In this document: piece by piece, positions 22,718 to 33,489 of the stretch
Numbering within the stretch: the first letter of the stretch is position 1
Layout: every line of letters starts with the position of its first letter
Source of the DNA: Cystobasidiopsis lactophilus
Lineage: Eukaryota > Basidiomycota > Agaricostilbomycetes > Agaricostilbales > Chionosphaeraceae
Assembly (NCBI GenBank): GCA_001599975.1
Contig: BCIO01000006.1
Span: 553,587-617,586, forward strand
Direction: 5' to 3'
DNA: 64,000 bases
Made by a program: the position numbers and the translations under genes
The notes under the pieces: generated by a model
The model's input: only the letters and a program-made list of their open reading frames with translations
What the model was told of the DNA's origin: nothing
Database searches by the model: none

Positions 22718-25612
22718 TCACCGTGTGGAGTTGTCGTAACTCTCGGAGATGCTCATGGAGCGCAAACCATTTTCCGGAGGCGTGATCTTGATGTGGCCGT
22801 TCGCCCACGGCATATCCTCGAGGTCTTGCTCGTCCCCTGCATAGGAGAAGCCTCGGAAGGCATCCTGGACGCTGCCGCTCAAGCTTGACGCCAGCTCGCG
22901 CCGGCGGATAGGCATGGCGCCGTTCGGGTTGTCGGGCAAAGAAGACGCTTGGCCGATCCAGTTGTCGGACGCATCCGAGTCGTCAAAGATGGCGGCGGCC
23001 GGCGCCTCCTTCGCAATGTCGACGTCGGTGAACTCGGCGTCAAAGTTCGCCACCGACTCGTCTGAGTCCACGAACGGGGTGAACGGTGGGACGACCTTGC
23101 GGCCGGCCAGCGCTATCCAGTCGATGTTCCTGAAGAAAGCGTGCTCCTTCAGCTCTTCGGCATCCCGGTGTGCGCCAAGGCGGTGCCGAGGGTTTCGGTT
23201 GAGGAGCTGGGCAACGCGCCTTAGTTGTCGTTTGCAAGAGAGAGAAGCCCTGACTCACCCCTTTGACGAATTGCTTGCCGTCGTCGCCAATGATGCCCTG
23301 AATGCAAAAGCTCGGCATTGGCATCGTGCTAAAGATGGGGTGAACTGCTCACCCTTGGGAATTTGATCTTGCCAAAGCAGATGTTTTTGTACATTGACTG
23401 CGTGTCTTCCGCATAGAACGGAGACCAGCCACAGCACATTTCGAATAGCAACACGCCGAGGGACCAGAAATCCACAAGCTGTGTACGGTCAATTGATCTC
23501 AGCGACATCCTTCGGCAAGCCGCCCAAGTCTCCGAGCGCACCTTAGAATAACCATGGTCGTCCAACAGCACTTCAGGCGCCAAATACTCCGTGGTACCGC
23601 AAAAAGCTTGAAATAAGGAAAGGCAATGAGACGGCTGCACAGCGCGGGGCTGGGACGGCCCAGAGGGTCGGAATGCTCACTATTCGTGAGGGCATCAGAA
23701 GGTAGGTCGGGTTTTGACAGCCCAAAGTCGCAAAGCACAATATGGCCAGTGGCATCTAGCAGGATGTTTTCAGGCTTGAGATCCCTGGTCGGCGAGCCCG
23801 CCATAATGAGCCCAATTCCAGGCAATGGCAGAACCAACAATGTCCTCACCGGTAGACGATGTCGAATTTGTGGAGGTGTTCGAACGCCAACACTATTTCG
23901 GCGGTGTAAAAGCGGGCGCGATCCTCTGTGAAGCGGCCCTCTTGTTGTAGGTGATGGAACAGTTCGCCGCCGCTCTTGTAGTCCATGACCAGGTATAGCT
24001 CGGTTTCGCTCTGGAAGCTGAACTTGAGGCCGAGCAGGAAGGGGCACTGCGAGGAGCGTTGGAGGATTTTGCGCTCGCCAATGGTGTGGGCGACCTCCTT
24101 CTTGGCGATGATCTCGCGCTTGCTGAGCACCTTCATAGCGTAGATCCGGCGAGTGTCCTTTTTCCGCACTTGGAAGACTCGCCTTGATGCGCACAATGGC
24201 TTATTTAGACTGTGATCTGCGGGGGAATAGGCTCGGAACGCACCCAAATGTGCCCTTGCCAATCATCCGCAGAAACTCAAAATCCTTGACATTCAAGCTG
24301 CGGCGCCCCTGATACCAGCAGCTAAATCTTCCTACGGGTTGCTGGACAACAAGCCAGACGCACCTCTATCTTGTCGAAGCGGTACTGAATTCGGATCTCA
24401 CCAGAGACATTCTCGTCTGCCCGCGGTTGTAGCCTGTTTGGAGAGACCTTGAGTAGAGGCCCGAAATGGTTGCGAAATGTGTAAGGGCCCACTTGAACCA
24501 ATTGTCTATGGTCTGGGAAATGGACAGACGCGGCGAGATGTCGACCGCGCCGAGGAAGCCCTCGTCGTGAACTCGGTCGTAGACGCTAATGGAAATCTGC
24601 CCTGGGTCATCGCTGACCACGTCGCTGTTTGCGGTGTGTGTTAGCCAAAAAGCATCCAACGAGGCAGCAAAAGCAAGAAGCTTGACGAACAAGATAACTT
24701 CCTGCTTCCAAACCGGGTCGTACGCTGACGGCTCCCTCCCCTTGGAGCCGGCCGACTTGCTCGACTTGGTGGACCCGGCTGAGGCGTTCCGTGCGTGTCC
24801 GGCGGCTTCTGAGGCCCGGTGCGCCTCGAGGCTCTTGGCCAAAGCATGCTGTGCTCCGGAGGTGGCCAGCGAGCCAAAGTTGCCCCCCGCGCCGGCCTTT
24901 GGGGGCGAGTTGCGCTGGAGGGGCGTCTGAGTGCCAGAGCGGCCGACGTAAGAAACCATGACGGGCGCGTCGTCCGCGATGGGCTCCCGGCCGACGAACT
25001 CGTTTTGGTCGTACGAGGCGACGATGTAAGGCCGGGCGGCGGACGAGGTGCACGCCAGGTTGCGGGCCTGGATGACCTTTAGGGAGAGCATGCCACGCTG
25101 GGTGGCCGGGCTGGTGGAGCCGCCAGCGGTGGAGGAGAGAGACGGGGTGGGCGAGTGCATCGAGGAGGTGTTGTTGTCGGAGGTGGTGTTGCCATTGGGG
25201 ACCTGCTTGTTGCGCGCCGCCGGGGGCTGGGCGGTGAAGGCGAAATCAGGCTCGGCGCGGGTGATGGACGTCGTGGCGGCGGCCATGTTGCTGGTGTTGG
25301 GCCCGCCTGGCGTCAAAGGCTCTGACCGGTCCGAGCCAGCGCTGACTGAGCCAGAATCATTGCCGGAGAAGAAGGGGATCTTGAACCCCTGGCTGGCTGT
25401 AGCCGCTGTGGGCGTGGCGGGCGCGTTGAGGAAGGAGGAGCGCCTTGAGCCAGCTGGCGTCGACGGCTTTGCAGACCCGCCTGCGAACTCGAACGGGTTG
25501 CCTCGGTCGGCTGCCTTTGGCGTGGCCTGGTCCGAGGGCCTACGCGATGCCGCTGAGCTGCATGTTACACGGCAACAGCGAGCCAAACGAACCCGAAGAA
25601 CGACTTGAGCAT
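22718..25612 (-). CDS. SCH9: AGC protein kinase SCH9 (C2 domain plus kinase)
   Basis: TORC1/PDK1-regulated growth and nutrient kinase. The ATG at 25612 joins through a 35-nt intron to a Ser/Thr-rich tail (NPFEFAGGSAKPS). A C2 domain follows (MLSLKVIQARNLACTSSA; ISISVYDRVHDEGFLGAVD). The kinase domain starts DFEFLRMIGKGTFGRVFQV and continues with YAMKVLSKREI, HTIGERKILQ, YRDLKPENILLD, CDFGLSK and the PDK1 site TFCGTTEYLAPEVL. The AGC tail has LLNRNPRHRLGA and a hydrophobic motif FRGFSYAGD. Kinase sequence is split by several short introns. The stop taken is in CGGTGA at 22718; the same bases form a perfect GTGAGT donor, and splicing there would end the protein at 22651. Divergent from the small gene at 25901. 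Confidence 0.93.
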
Positions 25613-25900
25613 GGGAAGGCCGGAAATCGATGTCGCCAGAGGGCTGGGGCAAGAGTCAGAAATTTGCCAGGGCACTGCTTTTGGTTCTCGGGGCGGTGAT
25701 GGGCGTCGACGTCGCTGTAGGCAGACGAGACCAAGATCAACTTGGACGGAGTAAGCGCGGGGAAGGACTAAGAAGCGCTAAGATGAAGAGCAGGTGTGCC
25801 AGAAGGCGAGCGCGGCGGGCATCATGACGACACCGAACATGAGCTGCAACTCTGTTTTTATCTCTTGTGCAGCCACGGCAGCAGCTCTTGTTATTGCAGC
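25613..25900. promoter_or_regulatory. Upstream region of SCH9
   Basis: About 290 bases between the SCH9 start and the ATG of a possible small membrane protein on the other strand. If that gene is not real, the upstream region of SCH9 is over 2 kb long. No element is distinct. Confidence 0.35.
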
Positions 25901-26154
25901 ATGAGCTCCCAGCCTTTGCTACCCAAGGCTGTCCCCTATAAACAGGACCGGAGTTGTTTGCAGTATGTCAAGGAGGAGTTATTCTGTTACGCCTGGCGAA
26001 CTGCTGTGCGCACACCCTCCACCGAAGGGCTCTTGAGAAGCTTATAGCTGTGCTGTGCTGCCGCCAGGTCATCGTCCTGCCCGCCCTCGTCGTGATCGGG
26101 CTGCTGGTGTGGATCTTCGCGGTTCGACCCAAGGCACCTCCAGCACTTCTTTAG
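25901..26154 (+). CDS. Possible very small single-pass membrane protein
   Basis: ATG at 25901 opens MSSQPLLPKAVPYKQD, and an exon ending with TAG at 26154 encodes VIVLPALVVIGLLVWIFAV followed by RPKAPPALL, a clean membrane helix with a positive cytosolic-type flank. A GT donor after the TAT codon at 25964-25966 and the acceptor GCCGCCAG before 26070 would remove about 100 nt and keep frame, giving a protein of roughly 50 residues. I do not recognise it. The arrangement (divergent from SCH9, 290 bases apart) is gene-like, but the intron is longer than its neighbours and the call rests on one helix. Confidence 0.4.
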
Positions 26155-27653
26155 CAGCTTGGAAAGGGCGGATTGCCAGTGGCAGTGGGACAAACGTCGA
26201 GCTCTGGGTCGGTCGCAGTCAGGGTTGGAGCGCTTGCGGCAGAGGCGATGGAGCCGACGGCGCAGGTTGGTGGCTGAACTCGAGCAAGTTCAAGCGACCA
26301 ACTCGCTCGCTCTGAGGTTCTAAGTAGGAAATGAGCAAGGTGTACTTCTGAAGTTGGAAGAGGTTGGCGAAAGGAGAAGATGGCGGGAGCACCACCAGAT
26401 CTTGGTGGCGTGCTGCCGAAAGGGTCAGCTACATCGGGAAGCTCTCGGCGTGTCAATCTCGGATTCAATCTCGGGAGCTGTGAGCAGGGCCATAAATGGG
26501 TGATCGTTTTGTCAGAAACATCACTGCAGTGGGAGTAAGTGGCGCAGTGGGCAACGAAAGGTGAACCTTCAAACGCGTTAGGCGAGGCATAGAACCTAAC
26601 CGCACAGGGCAGGGGCAAGCAAGGAAAGCAAGGAGGAATTGGAAAGCACGATAATTGGCTGGCAAGTTGAGCGAGCGGGAGCCTGAACAAGAACAGGACC
26701 GACAGCGACAGCGACCGCGACAGCCTGCAGGGGTTCAACTTCAATCTCTGGCAGCTGCTGGGCTGTGGGCGGCTGTGGTCGCATGCAGTAGATGGTGATA
26801 CCACGCTGTTACAGCTGCGCAAGGCTGCAACGGTGGTCAGTTGCAGATGAGGGCCGCTCTCGCTGAACACATCACACTCTGGGGAGTCCGGCCCGGCGGC
26901 AGCTGGCCAAATTGTTCAAGCGCACCAAGAGACAAGCTGAGGCTGGGCCCAATCAGCTGTGTGTTCGTCATATAACGGAACCAGCGAGTAGGAAGAGTCA
27001 GCCGTCGTCGAGGCAGGACAAGCCAAGTTAGCCCGCGGCCAATTGGCTAAGGGCAAGGTCGCCACCATGCTGAGCGTGGTTTGAGCCCGTCAACGATCAA
27101 GCGCCTCTTTCCGATGAGGCCTGACCATCCTTTCATGCCACTTGACTGCCCCTCTTCATGCACAACGACTGAAATTTGTCGCCCGCCACCTGTCAGCCTC
27201 AGGAGGCTCAGGCAAACTTGTTGACACCGAGCTGGCATCTTGAAGTTTGGGGCTGGGGGTCTCTTGCATTGCGACGTTTTGTCAAGATAGGCCAAAAAGA
27301 CGCGGCAGTTCGCTTCCAAGTAACGGGAGAGGTTTCTTACGTCGCACCGGTGATGACGGGCGGTCTGTGCTCCAGTCTCAGCGCCCCATTTCTTGCCAGC
27401 TTTGTCCTGATCCACGACAAATTTCAAAGACTGCTCGCCATGATTGGGGCAGCGAGCAACTAAGGCGGCCTAGCAGCCAACTCTCCGCTTCGTGCGTGCA
27501 GTGTTTGAAGGCATCGATTGCTCCCTTGTTGCGCTGCAGCCTGAACTGACTTGGTGGCTAGAATCCCTAAGCTGGAGACGACGAAGAAACAAGTCTAGCA
27601 CCTTCTCTCAAAGAGCGCTCCCCGAATCTGGCAAACGACGGGCGCTTGCGGCC
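26155..27653. other. Stretch without a recognised gene
   Basis: About 1.5 kb upstream of the PC-esterase-like gene. The longest open frame (minus strand, 26151-26870) is a low-complexity Ser/Pro/Leu/Cys composition without any domain. CCAAT pentamers lie at 26950 and 27039. It is probably promoter plus untranslated leader. Confidence 0.45.
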
Positions 27654-29328
27654 ATGGCTCGACACAATTCCCAGGCAGCGCTTTACAGCAGGCGGTTCAA
27701 GCGCTCCCCCGTCGTTGCCATCACCGCTCTGTGCGTCGCCGGCTGGATCCTCGTAGGGCTGTACTCTGGTCGTCAAAGGGCATGGACTTCCGATCGACCT
27801 TGCCGTTCGTTCGAGGATGTCGCTGTTGGCAGTTGGATTCCACGGCCGGAACCTTTCTCAATCTTCAATGAGGTCAAGGGCAGCTACCGCGATGACCCAG
27901 ACCTCCTGGAGTGCTACAGCGAAACCGACAATAAGGCATTGACCAAAGAACGCCTGGTGCAGGTGCGGCCAATCCCTTGTGTGCCACACTGCTCTTCTTG
28001 TGCGATTTGAACTCTCGCTCCCAGGTATCAAGCTATCTGTGGCAGCCCGCATCCTGCTCGATCAAGGCTTTCGACGTCGAAAAGTTTCTGTTGGCGGCAC
28101 TCGCTATGCCCGAGGGTATCCTTTTGATTGGCGACAGTCTTGCTGGCCAATTCTACGCAGCTGCAGGGGCATTTATTGGCGTCGGCCCCCGATTTTGGCT
28201 GGTGGAAAAAGCACCAGCTGGGTCAAGGATGCGGTGAGCTTTTACGATGATAGGGCATTGGCCACCACTTCAGATTTCTAAGGCCTATTTTGCTTTGATA
28301 GATTTCCGCGGACGTCTTCCTACTTCATCAATCCCCACCACCCGTTCCACGCCTCCGTGATTCGACAAGGCTTGCACTCCGCTGAACGCCTGGGCCGTCC
28401 TGTTCTCACTCGGTTCACGTCCTATCACTTGCTGCCTGACCATCTTTTGAACGACTATTTGCCCGACTCTGGCGATCCAGACTTGCCCGTGCGCCGCGAC
28501 CCAGAGCGCTACGCCGGCAGCGATCCGAAGTAGGCCCTCGCTCTCTATTCCACCTGGCCAGTGAGACGGTCTGACGCCTCTCATTTTTTAGCTGGATTCC
28601 CGAACTGAGACGAATTTTGAAGCACTACAGCTCTTTGCCCGTGGAAAGGCCGGTGGTCGACACACTCGTTGTCTTGAATTCGGGCGCCCATTGGAACAGC
28701 CTCAAATTCGTCAACCTGCCCGAAGAAAGGATGGAACTGCTCAAGGACAGCTATGCAGCTGTCGTGGAACATGTAACATCAGCAATGCGCCAGCTGCCTT
28801 ACAGTCAACACTTGCGGATCGTCTATAGGACCAGGCACGCTTGTCTCTCCAGCGGCTTCGTGATGCTTTGGTTAATCCACTTCCCAGTCCGTTTGTCCAC
28901 AAAGAGCACTGCAGCCTGTACGCAGAGCCTTTGAGGTCGTCGACACCTCTGAACTTTACCAGCCACTTCTATCAGGTGCGTCAGATTGCCTCCTGCTAGA
29001 ATTGCCACTCAAAGGATCCGAAAAGAGGCTCTATCCTGCGCTGGATCAAGTGTGGACCAAGGTGACGAGGTCGCCCTGCCGGTCTTTTCACAGTGGCTCA
29101 GATCTGCCGGCCATCTGCAGCTCATCCCACCGGTCGAAGTCTGGAACATCTCCTTCGCTTCCGGGCTACGCCCTGACGCGAGAAGAAACCCGTGGGCGGC
29201 GGACTGGTGAGGTACTCCTCGTCGCAATCGCATGAGACTGGCTAATGCCATCCCGCAGCTTGCACCTCTGCCTGCCAACGGTGTTCGAGCTGTGGCGCGC
29301 TCTCAACCACTTGATGACCCAAGACTAA
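27654..29328 (+). CDS. PC-esterase (PMR5/TBL-like) membrane protein, copy 1
   Basis: Type II topology: basic tail, then VVAITALCVAGWILVGLY. The luminal region has the TBL-type N-domain pattern (W-x-P-x-S-C around SYLWQPASCSIKAF) leading to block I ILLIGDSLAGQFYA with the nucleophile serine. LVVLNSGAHWNS follows, and the C-terminus ends AADCLHLCLPTVFELW, the Asp/His block (D-C-x-H). Plant TBL and fungal Cas1p-like relatives transfer or remove O-acetyl groups on polysaccharides. Frame-supported introns: 27963-28023, one ending near 28301, one at about 28533-28590, and one ending at 29256. The exon order between 28830 and 29090 is unresolved. Convergent with the GT92-like gene at 29502. The same C-terminal block occurs in the gene at 52250. 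Confidence 0.8.
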
Positions 29329-29501
29329 GTCAACGACGCTATACATGCTTCTGACTGCTCGTTGTGTTGATCTTCGGACAGTTGTTGGCTGGTAAGTGAA
29401 AGCAATGGGCCGGAGAAGCACGCCCAGCACGCGTTGACCACGGCCAAGCAGGAAGGATGCGAACGCTCGTACTATACAAGTCCTGCGCAACCAAATGAGG
29501 G

Positions 29502-30959
29502 TTACAGTGCTATAGGCGTGGCATACTGCGAGGCGATGCTGATCCACTCCGTTTCCTGCTTCTCCGCCCTGAGATTCTGCAGCTCTTGCGTCGCCTTTAC
29601 CCCTACCGCGGCGTAGAAAGATTGCTGCCACCTAGTGTCGACGGCAAACCAGCGCCTGTCTGGCCGAAACTTCTTGTCCAAGAATGATTCTCCTTCCCTG
29701 CACCAGCTGATCCCCGCCTTAGCACGCCATGAGTCGGGGCAGCATTTCTCCCTGACCCGGAATTTATCCTCGCAGTCATGCAGGTCGCGTTGGAGATAGT
29801 GCGCTATTGTCAACTGACCAGACGCAATGTGGTCGGAAATCCCGGGATACATTTGGGTGTAGCCAGGAACTTCGGTGTGCGGCTCCATCAAGCGGCTCGA
29901 GATAGGCTGCCCAGAGGTATCGACCACAACGGCTTTAGGTTTGAGCAGCATTTCGTGCGCCGCAAAAGGTGCAGATGGCGGATGCTCGCTCCGGTTTGTC
30001 GCTGAGAAAGACTGGCAACGATTGTTCACTTGGCTGCCGATCGCTTTCCAAAAGATGCTCACTTTGGTATACCACTCCGTTCGTGAAAACGACACTTCAT
30101 CTGGCAGACTCTTCAGCGTTTGCAGCTGGACCAAGAGGCTGGCGGGTTCCAAGCGTTGGACGCCGAAATTGATGAAGTTTGCGCGATTGACTACAACTGC
30201 ATCGGCTCCTGCCTTCAGTTGATATTGAGAAAGGATTTCGTGCATCGGAAATGACCAGACAGAGTCGGTTTCGCTGAACAGTGGGAATGTAACGTTGGAC
30301 GTGGTGGCGTTCGGTTCGACAAAGACGAACTCGTCGACATCAAAATGAGCCAGCCAGTCGACATCTTTAGAATAGGACTCTCGGCAGTGTCGTAGAGCCG
30401 TCATTTGGAATAGTGACGGGTCGCCTTTGAAATCATTAGCCGACAACGCGGTTGGCTGCTTCAAACGAGTGTGCTCACCCATGTGTAGGTCGTGCATCTT
30501 GACAAGGCGACTCTCAGCGAATGGCGCCAGCGCCAGAAGATCGTCGTCCCCGGGATTGATGAGATAAATGTAAAACTCGTTGAATCCCGCCATCCAGTGC
30601 CATAGCAAGAACTCTTGCATCCACCGCGCTTCATGCGTCGCAACGACACAAATGCCGACTTTCAAATGCGCAGGCAATCGGAAGCTCCCTGCGCGTACGA
30701 GGCTGAGCAGCCTTCGCTCTGAGTCTAAAGCCAGCAGTTTTTGCTCGGCGCTTAGATTGCTGACATGGAAGTCGTGCGGGACGGCAAACGAGAGCCACTT
30801 AGAGCTGCAACGCACGCGCAATGCATTAGAAGCTGCACGAATCAGCGAAAGAAACGCGCTCAACTCGGCTCCATAGGTCATCTTCAAAAGCGCGACGACG
30901 CAGAGTCCAATTGAGATACAGAGGGCGCGCACGACGCGTTGCCGAGCCCAACCCTTCAT
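29502..30959 (-). CDS. GT92 (DUF23)-like glycosyltransferase, third copy, intronless
   Basis: A single uninterrupted frame of 485 codons, unlike the heavily split relatives. The ATG at 30959 was chosen because it precedes a short basic tail and the membrane segment VVRALCISIGLCVVALL; the open frame runs further upstream without a better start. GICVVATHEARWMQEFLLWH and FNEFYIYLINPGDDD form the nucleotide-sugar binding half, and WLAHFDVDEFVFVEP has the DxD. IAHYLQRDLHDCEDKF near the C-terminus resembles the closing block of GT92 proteins, and several Cys may form disulphides. It is only distantly similar to the copies at 883 and 14460, so these are not recent duplicates. Donor and acceptor unknown. 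Confidence 0.82.
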   Translation of the reverse strand: MKGWARQRVVRALCISIGLCVVALLKMTYGAELSAFLSLIRAASNALRVRCSSKWLSFAVPHDFHVSNLSAEQKLLALDSERRLLSLVRAGSFRLPAHLKVGICVVATHEARWMQEFLLWHWMAGFNEFYIYLINPGDDDLLALAPFAESRLVKMHDLHMGEHTRLKQPTALSANDFKGDPSLFQMTALRHCRESYSKDVDWLAHFDVDEFVFVEPNATTSNVTFPLFSETDSVWSFPMHEILSQYQLKAGADAVVVNRANFINFGVQRLEPASLLVQLQTLKSLPDEVSFSRTEWYTKVSIFWKAIGSQVNNRCQSFSATNRSEHPPSAPFAAHEMLLKPKAVVVDTSGQPISSRLMEPHTEVPGYTQMYPGISDHIASGQLTIAHYLQRDLHDCEDKFRVREKCCPDSWRAKAGISWCREGESFLDKKFRPDRRWFAVDTRWQQSFYAAVGVKATQELQNLRAEKQETEWISIASQYATPIAL

Positions 30960-31687
30960 ATTAATGATGATGGATCCAAATGGATGGCTCAGGAGGAACA
31001 CCAGGAATGAAGAAGAGAGCGACCGGTCGACGCCAAGACAAGGGAATTGCGAAAATCGGTTTTTGCGCAGGGGCCGGCTGCAGGAGCCGGAGCAACTCCG
31101 AGCACCTGAAGAATAGATACTAACGTGCAATTGCGTGCAAGGCTTGAGATAGACACGAAAAGATACAAGGTGGCTCATGGATCATTTCTGGCTTGCCTTC
31201 AAGTTCTTCAACTATATCATGCGCGCCACCGAGAACGGCCCTCAGAACTGGTCTGGAAAGGAGTCCGCATGCATGCTGACAGTCACCTCTACGTTTTCAG
31301 GCATTCGATGGTCGAAAGCCAAGGGATGGCTTGTGTTCGTATGAGCTCCGGGGGGCCCAGAAGAGCGATGGCACGAGGACGCACTCGAAAACGTTGGGTC
31401 CTCGGCCTTCGCGAGCCATATCCGGGTCTTGAAGGTTACACGCCTTGCCGTTCTTGATCTAATCGCCGCACGCACTCGACATTAGCAAACTGGCAGCTGG
31501 AATCGGCCTGAGGAGGGCACCAACGCACCATGAGGACGGTGAGCGCGCTCTGATCTTGGCGGTGGTTCTGTTTGTTTCGCAGACGCAATCAGAGCTTGCT
31601 TGCCCTCGGAGGACGGGGCAGGCTCCCACCTCCACGCTAGGCCCTTCTGGTGCGATGCAACTTTTTTTCCAGGGCACACGACCGCCA
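30960..31687. other. Intergenic stretch upstream of GT92-like copy 3
   Basis: About 730 bases between two minus-strand genes. Short open frames only; the first part is open in the GT92 frame. It likely contains the promoter of the GT92-like gene and the 3' UTR of the DUF1647-like gene. Confidence 0.4.
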
Positions 31688-33223
31688 CTAAGTGCGCGTT
31701 AGGTACACCCATTCTGTAAGTTTGAAATCAATGTATGGGCTCACTGGCTCCACAAGGTGGGTTACGTCGGCGGCTTTGAGACCATTGAAGCCGATCAACC
31801 CGCCATTGCACATGTCGCCGGCGCCTTCACTTTCTGGCAGCCCTAAGGCATCAAACTGGGCAGGGAACACCCAGCTAATCACTTCGGTCAGCACATACAG
31901 GTTGCGCTGGTTACTGCGAAGATACGCACTCGAGGCCATGCGAGGTGTAGGTCGAGAAGGTCCCGCGCCTTATCTGCCACAGTCGAGTGATCGGCTTGTG
32001 CAACCCATCGACATCCATCCAGTAAACCAGTCCGCCAAACTCGCGCAGCACATTGGTGGCGATTAGCTGCAGCATGGCTCTTTCACGCTCAGTCTTTGGG
32101 GCTTCATGAAAGCGACGTACCGGCTTCCATGAGCACTCTCCACAATTTAAGTTGATGTCGACATGGGCGGGATACTGCTCGAAAGGAAACCGCCGGAGTT
32201 CAACGCCAAGGCATATGCTGAGCTGCTGTTGCTGGTCTGCGTCCAGGCCCAGGTTGTAGACGATCAAGCGAGTATTTTCAAACTTTCGAAAGCTGCGGTA
32301 GAAGCCGGCCAGCACCCAGAAGTGATTGGCACCAGAAGCCGAGACGACAGTACTGTCGCAGCAATAAGTCATTCACTCACAGCTAGGAACCACCAGCGCG
32401 AAAATCTTACAGCGGCAATTCATCGTGAGATGGGGGCTGACACCGACATCTTGGCAGTGTCCAGGATGATAAGAGACGAAGTCGCTTCGAACGTAAATTG
32501 TGGATGTAGTCGGACGTCAAACGAGGGGTGATCGCAACGGAAGCTGTCCGCCTGCTGGGCGTAGTGGTGCAGCTGCCTGACAAAGCCACCAGATCGGGCT
32601 GGGACTGCAAAGCCTTGGATAGGTATTCGTCCCAGCCAAAGGTAGTCTTCGCCACAAGCGTGGTTAGAAGGGATATTTTAGACTCTGTGGAGGAACCCTA
32701 CCAAGGGGTATGAGCTGTCGTGGAAAACGGCCAGACTGGCAGAAGCAAAGTGGTGCATCACTGCCAGTAGCAATCACTCCTGCTTTCAACGACGCCGACA
32801 CAAAGGAGACTATCCCTTGATAAGAAGCGGCGTGGTGCTCCCGATACACCATACTTTGCTTGGCTTCCACCTGTTCACGGACCATCTGCTGCACATTTTG
32901 CAGAGTCGAATCTGAACATGTCGAACAGATGGCTAGGAGCGACTTTGAGAGGGGAAACGAAGCAGCTATCTTGAGCGTAAGCCTACTAATGAGCTTAAGG
33001 GGTGGATGGTTGTATCCAGCACGCTTTGGACCACTTCAGCAGCTAGCGTCGAGTTCGAATCCAAGTGGATCACAACGGAAAGCTGCTCTTTGGCGCCAGT
33101 GGCGACATTCAAGGCGGCCAAGCTGTGGAGAGTCTTGCCGCTGGAAAGCCATTCCTTTGCTGGTCCGGCGCGTTTAACACCCAAAATAATTAGACAGGCA
33201 AATAGCGCTAGGCCTCCGAGCAA
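31688..33223 (-). CDS. DUF1647-like putative glycosyltransferase
   Basis: Fragments on the minus strand share one plan. A membrane helix (LLGGLALFACLIILGV, near 33220) precedes a luminal part. The core exon has VVSASGANHFWVLAGFYRSF, TRLIVYNLGLDADQQQQL, VELRRFPFEQYPAHVD, WKPVRRF and GGLVYWMDVDG, matching the DUF1647 pattern (A-S-x-N-H-F, YDLGL, F-x-x-YP, WK) of putative transferases. A last exon carries CNGGLIGF. Introns are certain between these pieces but not all positions: the start codon and the section 32660-32970 are unresolved, and the true ATG is probably near 33290. The function is inferred from its DxD-like MDVDG and context. Divergent from the O-fucosyltransferase-like gene with under 270 bases between. 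Confidence 0.65.
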
Positions 33224-33489
33224 ATAACGACGAGACGCAGAATTCGCAGCTTAGCTCTTCGATGTCGGCGCGTCGTGCCGGCCCACCAAAGGCGACTGCG
33301 GCTCGAAGTACCCGTCTCTCTTCTCCGCGACATCAATTTCAATGTGTAAACTTTGAGAGAGATTCATGACGACCCACTTGGAAGAACATGGTGCGCTAAG
33401 GTCGAGAGTCACTCTTCGGGACATCCTGAAAGCCGTTGAGAACTCGTGATTTTGGCTCTTTTCTTGCCGCGTCCATCACATCCAGCGCG
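33224..33489. promoter_or_regulatory. Short divergent promoter, DUF1647-like / O-fucosyltransferase-like
   Basis: At most 266 bases separate the two coding regions, so both are likely controlled together. Part of it may be the first exon of the minus-strand gene. No individual box is convincing. Confidence 0.4.

Noticed and set aside
25048-25608. 186-codon plus-strand frame
   Set aside because: Antisense to the Ser-rich region of SCH9.
26151-26870. 239-codon open frame on the minus strand
   Set aside because: Composition is low-complexity Ser/Pro/Leu/Cys with no domain or helix pattern; likely pyrimidine-rich leader or promoter.
33045-33065. tRNA-like TTCGAATCC
   Set aside because: No cloverleaf around it and it lies in the coding exon of the DUF1647-like gene.
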